Below are positions 1 to 7,101 of a stretch of DNA of 12,476 bases, one piece after another. Made by a program: the position numbers and the translations under genes. Source of the stretch: CAIPFQ01 sp964641775 (GTDB lineage Bacteria > Chlamydiota > Chlamydiia > Chlamydiales > SM23-39); assembly GCA_964641775.1 (NCBI GenBank), contig CAZXLK010000037.1:1-12476 (forward strand), given 5' to 3'. The notes beneath the pieces were generated by a model. The model searched no databases, was not told where the DNA came from, and was given only the letters and a program-made list of their open reading frames with translations. The stretch's first letter is position 1. Every line of letters begins with the position of its first letter.

Positions 1-552
1 ATTTTACAAAGTCTAAAAGTGAAATATGAGAATGAAGGTACTCACGTACCAAGCACAGATCCTGCTGGGATTTTCAGATCCAATCCTGAAATCGTTACTT
101 TTGTATCTAGAACCCATTCTTGGGGCGTAGGTCCAAGAGCAGGTCTTATCATGGACTGGGTACTAGGATGTGGCTGGAGATTCTATGGAAGCACATATGC
201 TGACATTCTCTACACCAAATACAAGCTGCAAAACAAAACAACTCTGGTAGCATTTACCGGTACTACTACAGGACCAAATGCTCCAGTAGGAGTTCCTGTT
301 AGCATGATTGACAAAGACGTAGTACGCGTTCTCAGAACCCATCTTGATATGGAAATGGGTATTGGCTGGGGCGACTACTGGGATACCAATGACTATCACT
401 TTGATTTTTCAATTGGATATGGTTTCCAAGTGTTCTTTGACCAAAACATGTTCCGTCACTACCTATCTAATGAATTCCTTGGAGCAAACTTAGTTGATCA
501 AGGAAATCTCTACATACAAGGTTTAAACGTTACAGCTAGAATCGACTTCTAA
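1..552 (+). CDS. MOMP-like (Lpg1974-type) outer membrane beta-barrel porin, C-terminal part
   Basis: The frame is open from base 1 to a TAA at 550-552, so this is the 3' part of a gene that begins before the window. About 183 residues are visible. The GTG at 19 is only an internal valine codon. The sequence is rich in alternating hydrophobic/polar stretches and aromatic girdle residues, has an SWGVGPRAGL segment typical of the Legionella MOMP/Lpg1974-type porins that are expanded in Waddlia and Simkania, and ends in ARIDF. A C-terminal Phe on a final beta strand is the usual BAM insertion signal. By family it would be a passive outer-membrane pore and major surface protein. A strong terminator follows 31 nt after the stop. 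The family assignment comes from pattern recognition of the last third only; a different outer-membrane barrel family is possible, but an outer-membrane barrel is likely. Confidence 0.8.
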   Translation: MLQSLKVKYENEGTHVPSTDPAGIFRSNPEIVTFVSRTHSWGVGPRAGLIMDWVLGCGWRFYGSTYADILYTKYKLQNKTTLVAFTGTTTGPNAPVGVPVSMIDKDVVRVLRTHLDMEMGIGWGDYWDTNDYHFDFSIGYGFQVFFDQNMFRHYLSNEFLGANLVDQGNLYIQGLNVTARIDF

Positions 553-583
553 AAATTCGAATCTAGTTCGTTTGATCACTTTT

Positions 584-617
584 ACAGGCTGGTAGAAATA
601 CCAGCCTGTTTTTTTTT
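584..617 (+). terminator. Intrinsic terminator of the porin gene
   Basis: A perfect 11-bp stem (584-594 with 599-609) closes a GAAA tetraloop (595-598) and runs straight into nine T (609-617). It lies 31 nt after the porin stop codon. In the other direction the hairpin is not followed by T, so it serves the + strand only. Confidence 0.93.
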
Positions 618-814
618 GTATCAATGTGAGAACGGACTATCTCTCTCAAGGCCCTCTGCGCTCTTCGCAGCTCTCTAGGTTAATTTTTAACCCATCTTAA
701 GAATTCAAAAGCTGGAATTCAAATTTTACCGCAGAGGCTTGAGAGTACGCAAAGTTTCTAGAGAGGAAAAAGATAAGAAATTCATGACTTTTGCAAGTGC
801 CTCTCTCACAGTCC
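618..814. repeat. Intergenic region with imperfect inverted repeats and a fragment of a dispersed repeat
   Basis: No gene is supported here. CTCTCTAG (671-678) is matched in inverted orientation by CTAGAGAG (758-765). The stretch 641-660 resembles the inverse of 729-746, and CTGCG/CGCAG forms a small hairpin at 656-670. GACTTTTGCAAGTG (786-799) is the exact reverse complement of 8189-8202 in the left arm of the large palindromic element, and it matches 8760-8774 of the right arm except for one extra T. This looks like a decayed copy or fragment of the same repeat family, just downstream of the glucosidase stop. Confidence 0.5.
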
Positions 815-3484
815 TTACTTCCAGAATTCATCGATGAGGTTTGCGACAAGCCCGGTCCACCCGTTTTGGTGCGAAGCGCCAAGGCCTCGGCCGTTGTCGC
901 CATGAAAGTGTTCATTGAAGAATAGATAATCTTGGAAATGGGGATCTTTATATTTTTCCTCCATTCCAAACATGGGTCTTTTCCCATTTTTATCTTTTTT
1001 GAAGATTTTCAAAACACTCTCTGCATAGACTTTTGCCATGTCATGCAAGGTCACAGATTCTTGATTAGGGGCATTTACTTTGAATGTGTCTTTGAAAAAC
1101 GAGCTTAGCTTCATCAGCGTCTCAATCAGCATGTAATTGAAAGGGATCCAAATAGGCCCCCTCCAATTGGAATTGCCCCCTTTGATTTTTTCTTTCGATT
1201 CGCCTGGCTCATAAAAAAGGGTTAGATTTCCCATCCGTGCGGGATTTTTTTCATGATATTTCGAAAGGCTTCTTAACCCAAATTCAGAGCGAAACTCATT
1301 GGGATCCCAAAGATAGGTCAAAAACTGACTCATCTCCTTTGAATCAAGAAGGCCAAAGCGGAATTTGCCACCGATTTTTTCCACGCATTTATCGGTTAAA
1401 TCGCCTTTATTTTCCATAAACCATATGAATGCCGCATAGAAAGTGGGAAATTTTTTCAGCTCCTCCTCATCCCATACATCGCAAGCAAAAAAAGGGATGA
1501 TGCCGCATAAAGAGCGGACCTTGATTAGTTCCGAAGAGCCGTCCGGATGGCGAAGAGCGCTATAGAAAAATCCATCCTCTTCACTCCAAAGATCATAATT
1601 TCTCCAATACCCTTTTCGCATCGCGGCAGTGACATAGACAAAGTGCTGAAAGAATTTGATTCCTAAACTTTCATAAACGGGATTTTTTTTCGCTAAAATC
1701 AAAGCCATACGGGTCAGATTCAAACATAAAATCGACATCCATCCGGAACCATCGGATTGGTCCATTAAAAATCCCGGTTGCAGCTTTTCGGATCTATCGG
1801 CAAAGCCAATATTATCCATTCCCAAAAAGCCTCCCTCGAAAATATTGTGGCCCAGGCTATCTACCTTATTCACCCACCAGGCAAAGTTGAGAAGAAGCTT
1901 ATGGAAACATTTTTCCATGAACATGTAATCTTCTCGCCCATGTTTTTCCTTTTCAATTTCGTATATTTTTAAAGCAGCCCAACCCTGCACGGGTGGATTT
2001 ACATCGCTAAATTCCCATTCATAAGCAGGGATTGCTCCATTGGGATGCTGGAATTGATCGAAAAGAAGGAGCCAAAGCTGCTGTTTTGCAAATTCAATAT
2101 CTAAAAGGGCAAAAGAGATGGTATGAAAACAGAGATCCCAGGCAGCAAACCAGGGAAATTCCCATTTGTCAGGCATCGATAAAATCCGCATTGAAATGAC
2201 ATGGCGCCAGTGGAAATTCCGAATCTGTTTGCGCGACTCTGGCGGGGGATATTTCGGATTATCGCCATCGAGCCATGATCCAACATCAAAATAATAAAAC
2301 TGCTTATTCCAAATCATCCCTGCAAGGGCCTGCCTTTGGATCATCTTTTCTTCTTGACTTGCCGTCTTCGGGTGGATTGAATCGTAGTAAATATCTGCTT
2401 CCTCTATTCTTTTTGCGATGATTTTTTCCACATCTCTCAAAGGCTCAGACATTTTTTTATTAGTCAGACGGAGCAAGATTTTAGCGCTTTTTCCTGCAGG
2501 GATTTCTTTGAAAAAATAATGAAAGGCCGCCTTTGATCCTCTCTTTTTTGGATTTACGGCCTCTTTTTCATTTTTGATGAGATAGCGGTGAAACGCATCT
2601 TTTACATGAGGAGAGTCATTTTTTACTTTCCAAAGCGCTTCATTGTTTGAGTCATTTTCCGTGAAAAGAGCCTCCGCTCCTTCAGATCCATAAAGATACT
2701 GAGGCCCAAGACGATAATCAAAAAGAAGATGTTTCAAAGAGGGTAGTTTGCTATCGTCTGCAACAAGGCAATTTTCTCCATCCATTTTGATAATGGGAGG
2801 CTCTAATTTTTGTTCCCACCAAGACCATTGGTTTCGAAACCAAAGATGGGGCAAAATATGAAGAGGCGCACTCTCAGGCCCGCGATTAAACGCCTCGATC
2901 TTGATGCAAAGATCATAGGGTCCTTCTTTTGCATATTCGACAAAAATATCGAAATACCGATTCTCATTTAAAACCCCGGTATCGATGAGTTCATATTCAA
3001 GATCATTGAAACTTCTTCGACTATTTACCTGGATCAAATCATTGTAAGGGTAGGCTTTATGTGGATATTTATAGAGATATTTGAGATAGCTATGGGTTGG
3101 CGTTGCATCTAGATAATAATAAAGTTCTTTTACGTCTTCTCCATGATTGCCTTCAAAGCCATTCACACCAAAAAGGCGCTCTTTTAAAATCGGATCATTC
3201 CCATTCCAAAAAACAGGGGCAAAAAGAAGCACTTGATACCAATCGGAAATGGCCGCAATCCCATCTTCCGAGCGTCTATAGGCCCGCAAATGGGCATGAT
3301 CATGGGGAAAATAGTTCCAAGGATCGCCATTTGCGCTATAATCTTCCCGCACGCCTCCCCAGCCCCTCTCCGTCACATAAGGGCCCCATCTTTGCCACTC
3401 GGGAATCATTTTAACAGATGGCTTTACCCCCATTTTCCAAAGGCTGTTTCCCTCTGCATAGATGCGGTCATATTCCGGATTCAT
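815..3484 (-). CDS. GH63-family (MGH1-like) cytosolic glucosidase
   Basis: An 889-residue protein without a signal peptide, full length for the bacterial GH63/'MGH1-like glycoside hydrolase' proteins. The N-terminal part (residues 36-140) has the highly conserved TERGWGGVREDYSANGD, DPILKERLFG and EGNHGEDVKE blocks. The (alpha/alpha)6 catalytic domain follows, with FPWFAAWD (Asp450, candidate general acid by analogy with GH63), NWRGPIW (773-779) and NEHFHGDNGRGLGASH (857-872; Glu858, candidate general base). Family members hydrolyse alpha-glucosides, mannosylglycerate- or glucosylglycerate-like compounds; the substrate cannot be read from the sequence. It starts on an ATG overlapping the glucokinase stop (ATGA) with GAGGG just upstream, so it is translationally coupled to glk. 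Glucose released by this enzyme could be phosphorylated directly by Glk. Family call is confident, substrate unknown. Confidence 0.9.
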   Translation of the reverse strand: MNPEYDRIYAEGNSLWKMGVKPSVKMIPEWQRWGPYVTERGWGGVREDYSANGDPWNYFPHDHAHLRAYRRSEDGIAAISDWYQVLLFAPVFWNGNDPILKERLFGVNGFEGNHGEDVKELYYYLDATPTHSYLKYLYKYPHKAYPYNDLIQVNSRRSFNDLEYELIDTGVLNENRYFDIFVEYAKEGPYDLCIKIEAFNRGPESAPLHILPHLWFRNQWSWWEQKLEPPIIKMDGENCLVADDSKLPSLKHLLFDYRLGPQYLYGSEGAEALFTENDSNNEALWKVKNDSPHVKDAFHRYLIKNEKEAVNPKKRGSKAAFHYFFKEIPAGKSAKILLRLTNKKMSEPLRDVEKIIAKRIEEADIYYDSIHPKTASQEEKMIQRQALAGMIWNKQFYYFDVGSWLDGDNPKYPPPESRKQIRNFHWRHVISMRILSMPDKWEFPWFAAWDLCFHTISFALLDIEFAKQQLWLLLFDQFQHPNGAIPAYEWEFSDVNPPVQGWAALKIYEIEKEKHGREDYMFMEKCFHKLLLNFAWWVNKVDSLGHNIFEGGFLGMDNIGFADRSEKLQPGFLMDQSDGSGWMSILCLNLTRMALILAKKNPVYESLGIKFFQHFVYVTAAMRKGYWRNYDLWSEEDGFFYSALRHPDGSSELIKVRSLCGIIPFFACDVWDEEELKKFPTFYAAFIWFMENKGDLTDKCVEKIGGKFRFGLLDSKEMSQFLTYLWDPNEFRSEFGLRSLSKYHEKNPARMGNLTLFYEPGESKEKIKGGNSNWRGPIWIPFNYMLIETLMKLSSFFKDTFKVNAPNQESVTLHDMAKVYAESVLKIFKKDKNGKRPMFGMEEKYKDPHFQDYLFFNEHFHGDNGRGLGASHQNGWTGLVANLIDEFWK

Positions 3485-4437
3485 ATTCCCTCAGCGTATG
3501 CAGCAGCTCCAATGAGCCCCGTATCATCATTGAGAACGACCCAAATTGGAATGGTTTGCAAAAGTCTGGAAAAGCGCCCTTTATCGCGGAAAGAAGAGAG
3601 AAAATCTCCCTCTTTTAAAGACCCAAGAATATGAGGGGCAATGCCACCTCCAATATAAATGCCGCCAATTGCCATAAATTGGAGTGCAGCATTTCCCACC
3701 TCTGCGCCATACAGGGAAATAAACCACTCCAGCGCTTTTTTACAAGCGGCATCTTCTCCTGTTTTGCCAAAGCTGGAAACAGTAATGGCAGGGTCATTTT
3801 TTTCCATTTTCTTTTTAACTTCGGGGGAAAAAACTTCTCGTTTGGTATCAATTAAGAAATGAAAAATGTTTAAAAGGCCTGGCCCTGAAACCACCCTTTC
3901 ATAAGAAACGTGGCCATATTTTTCTTTTAAATATTGATAAAGGACCATTTCCTCATCATCTCGAGCAGCAAAATCGGTATGTCCCCCTTCTGTTGCAAAG
4001 GGGTGATGCTTAACGCCGTCCCAAAAAAGCCCCGCTTCTCCAAGTCCCGTCCCTGCCGAAATTAAGACTTGGTTTCCTATTTGCTTTTCTCCTTTTTGCA
4101 GCTCGTACAAATCTTCTGCCAAAAGGAGCTTCAGCCCATGGGCATTGGCTTCCAAATCATTGATCAGCTTCACCTTTGCCTGCAGCATTTGGCCAAGTTC
4201 CATTTCATCGAGCGACCAACAAAGATTGGTTACCTTGCATTTTCCATTTCGAATATTGCCTGCAAGGCCAAAGCAGGCTTTTTCGATCTTTTTGTTCTCT
4301 AGTTTTTGAAATTTTTCTAAAATTTGCTCTAAGCTCTCATATCTTTTGCTGGAAAATTTGTGCTCGACGACTTTTTTTCCGTTTTCAAAAAGAGCAAGAC
4401 GGGTATGCGTTCCCCCAATATCGCCAACTAAAATCAT
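3481..4437 (-). CDS. glk: Glucokinase (Glk family)
   Basis: ATP-dependent phosphorylation of cytosolic glucose to glucose-6-phosphate. The 318-residue protein matches the length of the E. coli-type Glk family. Visible motifs are the phosphate-1 loop GDIGGTHTRLAL (5-16), LINDLEANA with Asn93-Asp94 (the ND pair contains the catalytic Asp), the GTGLGEAGL adenosine/glycine-rich segment (129-137), EGGHTDFA (150-157; Glu150 and His153 are sugar ligands by family analogy) and a C-terminal GGGIAP loop (263-268). The ATG at 4437 has GGAG at 4443-4446, 5 nt upstream, so the start is secure. The stop overlaps the glucosidase ATG by 4 nt. Chlamydiaceae import glucose-6-phosphate and lack hexokinase; a glucokinase gene therefore points to a free-glucose route in this organism. 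It is transcribed divergently from recA across a 92-nt gap. Confidence 0.93.
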   Translation of the reverse strand: MILVGDIGGTHTRLALFENGKKVVEHKFSSKRYESLEQILEKFQKLENKKIEKACFGLAGNIRNGKCKVTNLCWSLDEMELGQMLQAKVKLINDLEANAHGLKLLLAEDLYELQKGEKQIGNQVLISAGTGLGEAGLFWDGVKHHPFATEGGHTDFAARDDEEMVLYQYLKEKYGHVSYERVVSGPGLLNIFHFLIDTKREVFSPEVKKKMEKNDPAITVSSFGKTGEDAACKKALEWFISLYGAEVGNAALQFMAIGGIYIGGGIAPHILGSLKEGDFLSSFRDKGRFSRLLQTIPIWVVLNDDTGLIGAAAYAEGI

Positions 4438-4476
4438 GAAAACTCCTTTTTAAGACTTACCACACTTTTTTTTTCT

Positions 4477-4529
4477 TTGACTAGAAGGAAATCTCCTTCC
4501 ATTCTTATGCAAAGACATGGAGGAAATTT
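4477..4529 (+). promoter_or_regulatory. Candidate recA promoter region with a dyad and strong RBS
   Basis: TTGACT (4477-4482) is a good -35-like hexamer, but only weak -10 candidates follow at normal spacing (CATTCT or ATTCTT at 4500-4506). The would-be spacer is filled by an inverted repeat GAAGGA-aatc-TCCTTC (4484-4499), which could be an operator. GGAGG (4519-4523) is 6 nt before the recA ATG and fixes that start. No LexA-type site of the gamma-proteobacterial or Firmicute kind is visible. The promoter itself is tentative; the ribosome binding site is clear. Confidence 0.45.
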
Positions 4530-5564
4530 ATGACCCAACAACAACAACAAGACGTATCAAAAAAGAAAGCGCTTGAGCTTGCCATCTCCCATATTCAAAA
4601 GCAATTTGGCGAGGGGGCAATCATGGCCCTTGGCAAACATTCGGCAGCCCATGGCCTAAGCGTGATCAAAACCGGCGCCATTTCTCTGGACATGGCCCTT
4701 GGAATCGGCGGCGTTCCAAGAGGAAGAATCGTTGAAATCTATGGCCCTGAGTCATCCGGTAAATCAACCCTTGCAACCCACATCGTTGCCAATGCGCAAA
4801 AAACAGGGGGACTTGCTGCCTACATCGATGCCGAACATGCGCTCGATCCTCAATATGCCGCAAAAATCGGAGTCAATATCGATGATCTCATGATTTCACA
4901 GCCTGATAATGGGGAAGAGGCGCTCAATATTGCCGAAATGCTTGCAAGATCCAATGCAGTCGATGTGATTGTGATCGACTCTGTCGCGGCTTTGGTGCCC
5001 AAATCGGAGCTCGAAGGAGAAATTGGCGATCAACATATGGGGCTGCAAGCAAGACTGATGTCGCAAGCGCTTCGGAAGTTGACTGCAACTTTGGCAAGAA
5101 GCAATACCTGCGCCATTTTCATTAACCAAATCCGAGAAAAAATAGGCGTTATGTTTGGCAATCCTGAAACCACAACAGGAGGTAGAGCGCTAAAATTCTA
5201 TGCATCGATTCGGATGGATATCCGCCGCATTACCGGAATCAAAGGCCCCGATAATACCTCCGATATTGGCTCGCGGGTTCGGGTCAAAGTTGTGAAAAAT
5301 AAATGCGCGCCCCCATTTCAGGTGGCAGAGTTCGATATTCTTTTCAATGAAGGGATTTCCCATATCGGCTCTCTCATTGATGTGGGAGTTGAAAAAGGGG
5401 TTATCGATAAAAAAGGGACTTGGTTTAGCTACCAAACCACCCGCCTTGGCCAAGGAAGAGAAGCAGCTCGCGAAGAGATGAAAAAAAATCCCAAGCTGAC
5501 AGAAGAAATTGAAAGCGCAATTTTAGCTATGAGAGACAAAAAGCCCGAGCCGGCAGCTAGTTAA
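4530..5564 (+). CDS. recA: Recombinase RecA
   Basis: ATP-dependent strand-exchange protein of homologous recombination and repair, cytosolic, forming filaments on single-stranded DNA. The 344-residue length is normal. Visible are the Walker A motif GPESSGKST (72-80), Walker B VIVIDSVAAL (146-155), the L1 region after it, the L2/DNA-binding segment starting NQIREKIGVMFGNPETTTGG (199-218), and the short acidic/proline tail ending PEPAAS. The ATG has GGAGG 6 nt upstream. The gene stands alone on the + strand between two minus-strand operons; its last 42 nt are overlapped antisense by the polyprenyl synthase gene, and no terminator lies between them. In C. trachomatis recA is CT650, not next to CT628-629, so this adjacency appears to be lineage-specific (from memory of the gene order). 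Confidence 0.98.
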   Translation: MTQQQQQDVSKKKALELAISHIQKQFGEGAIMALGKHSAAHGLSVIKTGAISLDMALGIGGVPRGRIVEIYGPESSGKSTLATHIVANAQKTGGLAAYIDAEHALDPQYAAKIGVNIDDLMISQPDNGEEALNIAEMLARSNAVDVIVIDSVAALVPKSELEGEIGDQHMGLQARLMSQALRKLTATLARSNTCAIFINQIREKIGVMFGNPETTTGGRALKFYASIRMDIRRITGIKGPDNTSDIGSRVRVKVVKNKCAPPFQVAEFDILFNEGISHIGSLIDVGVEKGVIDKKGTWFSYQTTRLGQGREAAREEMKKNPKLTEEIESAILAMRDKKPEPAAS

Positions 5565-6416
5565 AAACTCATAGATCTCTTGGAAGGGCTTTGTCCAAAG
5601 ATGAAGCTCTTCCAAAGAAGTTTTAAAAAGAGCCGTTTCTTTTTCAAAAAGAGACATTGCTTTTTCTATTCCTAAACAAGAGGCAATATTCAACCCCTTA
5701 TTGCCATCTTGCTCTCTATCTTTTAGATCATCGGCAATTTGAAATGCCATTCCCAAATGACGGGCTAATTTTGAGAGTTTTCCGATTTGATTAGGATCTC
5801 CTCCACCAAAAAGCCATCCAAAAATAAAGGAGATCTCAAAAAGAGTGATTGTTTTTTGATCGATGACTTTTTGAATCGTACTCAAGTGATGATTGGGAGG
5901 AAAAAGATCGAGGAATTGCCCGCTCGTTGCGCCCTGAATTCCGGCAGTGCGAGTAGCAACTTCTAAGCCTAAGCTGACCGCCCTATCGCCATCTGGAAGC
6001 ATTTTACCGCTTCGATAGATCGATCCATAGCCTTCTGCAATGAGCGTGTAGCTTGCTAAAATCGCAACAGCCTCGCCATACACTTTATGCAAAGCCTTAC
6101 GGTCTCTTCGAAAATCCTCATTGTCCATACAGGGAAGATCATCAGCGATCAAAGATGCCGTATGAAAAAATTCAACTCCAAGGGCAGCCTCCATCGCAGA
6201 AAACCCCAAGCCTTGAGCCTCTGCGGTAATCATTACTAAAATGGGCCGAAGTCTTTTCCCTCGAGAAAGAAGGGCGTATTCGCAGGCATCTCTCAAGTCA
6301 TTTTTTTCGCCAAAGCGGCATATGGCATCAGGCAAAGATTCTTCAAACTTTTTGCGGTAAGTTTCAAGGAGCACGGGCTTTTTCCATGAGGGCTTGTAGA
6401 GGTTTGAGCTTTCCAC
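5523..6416 (-). CDS. ispA: Polyprenyl diphosphate synthase, farnesyl/geranylgeranyl type (IspA-like)
   Basis: Condenses isopentenyl diphosphate with allylic diphosphates, supplying precursors for undecaprenol and quinone side chains. In the 297-residue reading, GKRLRP (53-58, IPP binding), the first Asp-rich motif DDLPCMDNEDFRR (92-104, the bacterial DDxxxxD form), Lys188-Thr189, and the second Asp-rich motif QIADDLKD (226-233) are all present. The start is uncertain. The longest frame begins at a GTG (6416) with poor SD spacing and overlaps the upstream gene by 53 nt. A second GTG at 6374 (residue 15) would give 283 residues and an 11-nt overlap, closer to family N-termini. The C-terminus extends 42 nt into recA on the opposite strand. 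The neighbouring GlmU-like gene matches the chlamydial CT628-CT629 order. Chain length of the product is not certain from sequence. Confidence 0.92.
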   Translation of the reverse strand: MESSNLYKPSWKKPVLLETYRKKFEESLPDAICRFGEKNDLRDACEYALLSRGKRLRPILVMITAEAQGLGFSAMEAALGVEFFHTASLIADDLPCMDNEDFRRDRKALHKVYGEAVAILASYTLIAEGYGSIYRSGKMLPDGDRAVSLGLEVATRTAGIQGATSGQFLDLFPPNHHLSTIQKVIDQKTITLFEISFIFGWLFGGGDPNQIGKLSKLARHLGMAFQIADDLKDREQDGNKGLNIASCLGIEKAMSLFEKETALFKTSLEELHLWTKPFQEIYEFLTSCRLGLFVSHS

Positions 6417-7050
6417 CTATTTTGCTAAAAGGGGCAATTGTGCCGCCAAAATTTAAAAGCGGATAGATGATGCTCTCTTTGCCAATCAAAGTCCCCGGAT
6501 TTAAAACGGTATTGCAGCCAATCTGAACACCATCGCCAATGATCGCTCCAAATTTTTTAAGTCCGGTATGAATCCGTTTTCCATCATGAGAAACCGAGAC
6601 TTCTTTGCGATCGAGCCTAAAATTGGCGCACTTCACTCCGGCGCCAAGATTGGCCCTATTTCCTACAATGCTATCACCAACATACGTAAAATGAGTTGCC
6701 GCCGCATCATCGAAAAGAACCGAATGTTTAATCTCTGAGGCGTGCCCCACCCGAACTCTCTCACCTAAAATACAGCCATCTCTCAACATTGCCCCATGCC
6801 GAATGAGACAACCTTTGCCAATGATGCAAGGCCCTTGAATCAAAACCCCGGGCTCAATCACCGTCCCTTCGCCAATCGAAATCCACTCAGGACAATCCAA
6901 ATGGACACCTGCCGGCACTTCCACATCGATCCGAAACGTTTGCGCTCTCAAATATTCATCCAAAAGAAGTAGCGGATCCCACAAACATCCTTGCCAAAGA
7001 GCCGCATGAGCAAAGTTTTTAAGGGAGAAGTAGAGGTCAAAGTCGGACAT
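6364..7050 (-). CDS. GlmU-like left-handed beta-helix acyltransferase without uridyltransferase domain
   Basis: From the ATG at 7050 the protein has 228 residues; a TTG at 7086 would add 12 residues that do not look conserved. After about 45 helical residues come hexapeptide repeats (IGEGTVIEPG, IGKGCLIRHG, LGERVRVGHA and others) forming a left-handed beta-helix. THFTYVGD (119-126) and NLGAG (134-138) correspond to the HLTYLGD and NIGAG motifs of GlmU's acetyltransferase domain, so the active-site His is kept as His120. The N-terminal pyrophosphorylase domain of GlmU (GxGxRM motif) is absent. This is the same architecture as the short chlamydial protein annotated glmU (CT629). Whether it acetylates glucosamine-1-phosphate or another sugar nucleotide is open. 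It lies 51 nt after the methyltransferase-like gene and overlaps ispA, so it is probably the middle gene of an operon. Confidence 0.85.
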   Translation of the reverse strand: MSDFDLYFSLKNFAHAALWQGCLWDPLLLLDEYLRAQTFRIDVEVPAGVHLDCPEWISIGEGTVIEPGVLIQGPCIIGKGCLIRHGAMLRDGCILGERVRVGHASEIKHSVLFDDAAATHFTYVGDSIVGNRANLGAGVKCANFRLDRKEVSVSHDGKRIHTGLKKFGAIIGDGVQIGCNTVLNPGTLIGKESIIYPLLNFGGTIAPFSKIGGKLKPLQALMEKARAP

Positions 7051-7101
7051 GAAAAAGAGTATAGAGAATCGGCAATGCAAGCGCAAGCGTTCACGAATTT
7101 C

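Noticed and set aside
19..552. GTG at 19 as the true start of the first gene
   Set aside because: The frame is open to base 1 and the protein begins in the middle of a barrel; there is no ribosome binding site. It is an internal codon of a truncated gene.
3233..3634. 133-codon plus-strand frame opposite the glucosidase and glucokinase
   Set aside because: Fully antisense to two well-supported genes, with no family resemblance.
4441..4529. LexA/SOS box upstream of recA
   Set aside because: Neither CTGT-N8-ACAG nor GAAC-N4-GTTC is present.
7051..7086. TTG at 7086 as the start of the GlmU-like gene
   Set aside because: The ATG at 7050 gives the expected N-terminus; the extension is Cys/Arg/Phe-rich and has no family pattern. 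The SD is weak for both, so this is a judgement.
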